NCBI GenBank assembly: GCA_041659545.1
Contig: JBAZYB010000202.1
Coordinates: 1 to 7,500 of the forward strand
DNA from: Hyphomicrobium_A sp041659545
GTDB taxonomy: Bacteria > Pseudomonadota > Alphaproteobacteria > Rhizobiales > Hyphomicrobiaceae
Direction of reading: 5' to 3'
DNA: 7,500 nt
Shown here piece after piece: positions 5,518 through 7,500 of this stretch. The translations under genes were made by a program, and so were the position numbers. The notes under the pieces were generated by a model that was not told the DNA's origin, made no database searches, and saw nothing but the letters and a program-made list of their open reading frames with translations. The stretch's first letter is position 1; every line of letters begins with the position of its first letter.

Positions 5518-5685
5518 TTACTTGATCTTGGTTTCTTTGAATTCGACGTGCTTACGGGCGACCGGGTCGTACTTCTTGAACACCAGCTTCTCGGTGCTCG
5601 TACGGGGGTTCTTCTTCGTCACGTAAAAGAACCCCGTGCCGGCGGTCGAAAGCAGCTTGATCTTCTGCGTTACTGGCTTTGCCAT
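5518..5685 (-). CDS. rpmG: 50S ribosomal protein L33
   Basis: A 55-residue large-subunit ribosomal protein located near the E site. The sequence runs MAKPVTQKIKLLSTAGTGFF, then YVTKKNPRTSTEKLVFKKYDP and the end HVEFKETKIK, the full-length L33 pattern of Gram-negative bacteria. It has no cysteine, so it is the zinc-independent (C-minus) form. The start at 5685 is set by the family's MAK opening and by GAAGG 10 bases upstream; the longer frame up to 5745 would translate through the promoter. It is transcribed alone from a well-formed promoter at 5741-5768, away from DUF983 and rnr, which lie upstream on the same strand. Confidence 0.97.
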   Translation of the reverse strand: MAKPVTQKIKLLSTAGTGFFYVTKKNPRTSTEKLVFKKYDPVARKHVEFKETKIK

Positions 5686-5723
5686 GGCGGGGAAACCTTC
5701 GGGGGACCTGAAACTGTGTGCTG

Positions 5724-5736
5724 GCTCGCAGCGAGC
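5724..5736 (-). promoter_or_regulatory. Hairpin in the rpmG leader
   Basis: GCTCG-CAG-CGAGC on the plus strand is a perfect 5-pair inverted repeat with a 3-base loop, located a few bases downstream of the predicted rpmG -10 element, so it would sit near the 5' end of the transcript. It might stabilise the message; a regulatory role is speculative. Confidence 0.35.
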
Positions 5737-5740
5737 GCGC

Positions 5741-5768
5741 ACCATAGCCAGAGCGGCTTAGCTGTCAA
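5741..5768 (-). promoter_or_regulatory. Sigma-70 type promoter of rpmG
   Basis: On the minus strand TTGACA (5768-5763) is a perfect -35 element, followed after 16 bases by TATGGT (5746-5741) as -10, four of six bases of the consensus. The -35 is preceded by C, as in the CTTGAC form usual in alphaproteobacteria. It gives a leader of about 50 bases before the rpmG ATG. Confidence 0.75.
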
Positions 5769-5773
5769 GCAAG

Positions 5774-5792
5774 CGTCGCATAACTAGCGACG
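5774..5792 (-). terminator. Possible terminator between the DUF983 gene and rpmG
   Basis: CGTCGC and GCGACG form a perfect 6-pair stem with a 7-base loop, 21 bases after the DUF983 stop on the minus strand. The following bases, CTTGCTTGAC, are only mildly T-rich and run into the rpmG -35 element. It could end the rnr-DUF983 transcript weakly, or be an operator next to the promoter. Confidence 0.35.
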
Positions 5793-5812
5793 ATTACGCT
5801 CATGCAGCACCG

Positions 5813-6256
5813 TTAATTGGCCTTTGGCTCTGAGGTTGGCGCAGCCGGATCGAACGCGTCGTGCCCGCCGAAGCCGTGCATACGCAGCGCCCACTGCAAT
5901 CCGATCAGCGCGCCTTTGATGCGCGGCAGCAGCCAAAGCGACATGCCGATCGTCAGCGGAAACCACATGAGAATGTGGACCCAGTAGTTCGGATGGTAGT
6001 AGTCCTCGACCATCATCACGCCAGCGACGATGAAGTGGCAGACGATGATCATCGTAAAGTATGGCGGCGCGTCGTCGGCACGGTGGTGATGCAGTTCCTC
6101 GCCGCACTCGGGGCACGCATGAGCCACCTTCAGGTAGCTCGAGAAGATCTTACCCCTTCCGCACGCGGGACACTTTTGCGAGCCGCCGCGCCGCATCGCC
6201 TGCACGATGTCGCGCTTCGGCTCATCCCCGGTGAAAGTCTTCGGTTCGTCGGTCAT
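5813..6256 (-). CDS. DUF983 family zinc-ribbon membrane protein
   Basis: A 147-residue inner-membrane protein of unknown function. A polar N-terminus is followed by a zinc-ribbon-like pair of CxxC motifs, CPACG (Cys29, Cys32) and CPECG (Cys48, Cys51), as in GKIFSSYLKV, then HHHRADDAPPYFTM, all typical of DUF983. Two membrane segments follow, about 67-83 and 92-111, separated by EDYYHPNYW, and the tail is polar. The start at 6256 has a strong GGAGG 5 bases upstream (6262-6266) and removes twelve residues of the longer open frame. It lies 104 bases downstream of rnr on the same strand; this pairing is, from memory, frequent in Hyphomicrobiales, but nothing shows a role in RNA decay. Metal binding is inferred from the cysteines. 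Confidence 0.92.
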   Translation of the reverse strand: MTDEPKTFTGDEPKRDIVQAMRRGGSQKCPACGRGKIFSSYLKVAHACPECGEELHHHRADDAPPYFTMIIVCHFIVAGVMMVEDYYHPNYWVHILMWFPLTIGMSLWLLPRIKGALIGLQWALRMHGFGGHDAFDPAAPTSEPKAN

Positions 6257-6261
6257 GAATT

Positions 6262-6266
6262 CCTCC
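6262..6266 (-). promoter_or_regulatory. Strong ribosome binding site of the DUF983 gene
   Basis: GGAGG on the minus strand, 5 bases before the ATG at 6256. It fixes that start over the in-frame ATG further upstream at 6292. Confidence 0.8.
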
Positions 6267-6360
6267 AGCCCTCGCAGGGCGGTCGGCGGCAAGCCTCGCG
6301 CGGCACACCCCGCGGGTCAATAGAGCAGCCCTGCTGGCGTCGTCGCACTCTTCTGCGCAA

Positions 6361-7500
6361 CTAGCGCCTGCGCCGCGATCCGCGCTTGTCCCGCGGCTTG
6401 TTGCCCGCGTACGGCGCCGCCACGCGACCCTTGCTGCCTTCGGTTAACATCTCAAAGCGCAACGCACCTGCCGATGGGATGGCTTCGACCAGCCGCACTT
6501 CGACGGTGTCGCCGAGACGGTAAGTCTCGCCGCTGCGCTTGCCGACCAGCGCATGCTGCACTTCGACGTGGTTGTAATAGTCGTTGCCGAGCGATGAGAC
6601 CGGCACGAAACCGTCAGCGCCGGTATCCTTGAGGCGAACGAAAAGCCCCGAGCGCGTTACACCGGCGATGCGCCCTGTGAACTTGGCCCCGATGCGGTCG
6701 GCCAGATGCGCCGCGATGAGGCGGTCAGCCGTCTCGCGCTCAGCGCCCATGGCGCGTCGCTCCGCATCCGAGATCTGCTGCGCAACCTCGCGCAAACGCC
6801 CGATCTCGAAATCTTCCAGCCCGCCCTCGCCGAAGCGCAGCGCCTTCACCAGCGCGCGATGCACGATGAGATCGGCGTAGCGGCGGATGGGCGAAGTGAA
6901 ATGCGCATAGCGGCGCAGGTTCAGTCCGAAATGGCCGATGTTGTCGATTTCGTACGCAGCCTGGCTCTGGCTGCGCAGCACGACCTCGTTGATGAGGTCG
7001 ACCACCGGCAGCGTCTTTGCCGTCTGCAGGATGCCGTTGAAGTGCTCCGGCTTCAGCGTCGATGCCTGCGGCAGCTTCATGCCCAGCGTGTCGAGGAAGT
7101 CGCGCAGGTTCGACAGCTTCTCCTTTGAGGGCTGATCGTGGATGCGATAGACGAGCGGCGTTTTCTTCTGCTCGAGCTGCTCGGCGGCGGCGACATTCGC
7201 CTGGATCATGAACTCTTCGATCAGCCGGTGCGCCGTCAGCCGCTCGGGTGAGACGACATCCTTCACCCGGCCGCTCTCGTCGAGCAGGATTTTGCGCTCC
7301 GGCAGGTCGAGATCGAGCGGCCCACGTTTGTCGCGCGCGGCTGCCAGCACCTCGTACGCTGCCCATAGTGGCCGCAGCACGCTCTCCAGCAGCGGGCCGG
7401 CCTTGTCGGACGGACGCCCGTCGATGGCCGCCTGTGCTTCCTGATAGCTCAGCTTGGCAGCCGAGCGCATCATGGCCCGCATGAACGTGTGGCCGCGCTT
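6361..7500 (-). CDS. rnr: Ribonuclease R, C-terminal half (partial)
   Basis: The frame is open from the right window edge to a TAG at 6361, giving 379 residues; the start is outside. RNase R is a processive 3'-to-5' exoribonuclease of the RNB family that degrades structured RNA such as rRNA fragments and tmRNA-tagged messages. The part seen begins inside the RNB domain (HTFMRAMMRSAAKLSYQEAQ). It contains LIEEFMIQANVAAAEQL, and the RNB signature GHFGLNLRRYAHFTSPIRRYADLIVHR lies at about 6933-6855 (shown in two overlapping blocks: RRYAHFTSPIRR and YADLIVHR). An S1 RNA-binding domain follows at about 6690-6445 (KFTGRIAGVTRSGLFVRL, DGFVPVSSL), then a basic tail rich in Lys and Arg (KPRDKRGSRRRR). 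The catalytic Asp cluster and the cold-shock domains would be in the missing half. RNase II is excluded by the basic tail and alphaproteobacterial context. Confidence 0.95.
   Translation of the reverse strand, partial: KRGHTFMRAMMRSAAKLSYQEAQAAIDGRPSDKAGPLLESVLRPLWAAYEVLAAARDKRGPLDLDLPERKILLDESGRVKDVVSPERLTAHRLIEEFMIQANVAAAEQLEQKKTPLVYRIHDQPSKEKLSNLRDFLDTLGMKLPQASTLKPEHFNGILQTAKTLPVVDLINEVVLRSQSQAAYEIDNIGHFGLNLRRYAHFTSPIRRYADLIVHRALVKALRFGEGGLEDFEIGRLREVAQQISDAERRAMGAERETADRLIAAHLADRIGAKFTGRIAGVTRSGLFVRLKDTGADGFVPVSSLGNDYYNHVEVQHALVGKRSGETYRLGDTVEVRLVEAIPSAGALRFEMLTEGSKGRVAAPYAGNKPRDKRGSRRRR

Noticed and set aside
1..7500. Mobile elements, CRISPR arrays, defence or prophage genes
   Set aside because: No transposase, integrase, direct-repeat array or atypical coding segment is visible; all recognised genes belong to conserved alphaproteobacterial core families.

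Overview
This is a stretch of core chromosome from an alphaproteobacterium, most likely of the order Hyphomicrobiales (Rhizobiales). The evidence is the GC-rich coding sequence, an adjacent divK-pleD cell-cycle/c-di-GMP pair, an EipB (DUF1849) periplasmic protein, a DUF3572 gene divergent from divK, and rpmG, a DUF983 gene and rnr lying beyond pleD. From memory, this neighbourhood is shared by rhizobia, Brucella and Hyphomicrobium-like bacteria; the genus cannot be fixed from the sequence alone. I see no mobile element, CRISPR array, tRNA or rRNA, and nothing that looks like a new multi-gene system.

Left part (1-2650). A minus-strand cluster reads right to left: ridA, a glycerophosphodiester phosphodiesterase, and the N-terminal part of a COG3146/FemAB-like acyltransferase cut by the window edge. 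Spacing is tight (8 and 39 bases), so these are probably co-transcribed. Divergently, eipB runs on the plus strand. The 154-base ridA/eipB gap holds a strong two-part inverted repeat followed by five T's on the plus strand, which looks like an intrinsic terminator pointing towards eipB and also abuts the ridA ribosome binding site.

Middle part (2640-4936). eipB converges on a small DUF3572 gene and their ends overlap by 11 bases. DUF3572 is divergent from divK-pleD. The divergent gap carries TTAA-N7-TTAC, one base short of the CtrA consensus, so divK-pleD is plausibly under the CtrA regulon that DivK itself controls. DivK is a single-domain receiver with a short N-terminal extension. PleD has the usual receiver, degenerate receiver and GGDEF layout, with an intact active site (GGEEF) and inhibitory RxxD site.

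Right part (4937-7500). A 581-base non-coding stretch separates pleD from rpmG and contains several inverted repeats, some mutually exclusive, without a recognisable RNA family. On the minus strand follow rpmG (Cys-free L33) with its own well-formed promoter, then upstream a DUF983 zinc-ribbon membrane protein and the C-terminal half of RNase R, cut by the right edge. The points most worth checking are the non-coding hairpins at 1612-1650 and 5197-5421; the genes themselves are ordinary for this lineage.
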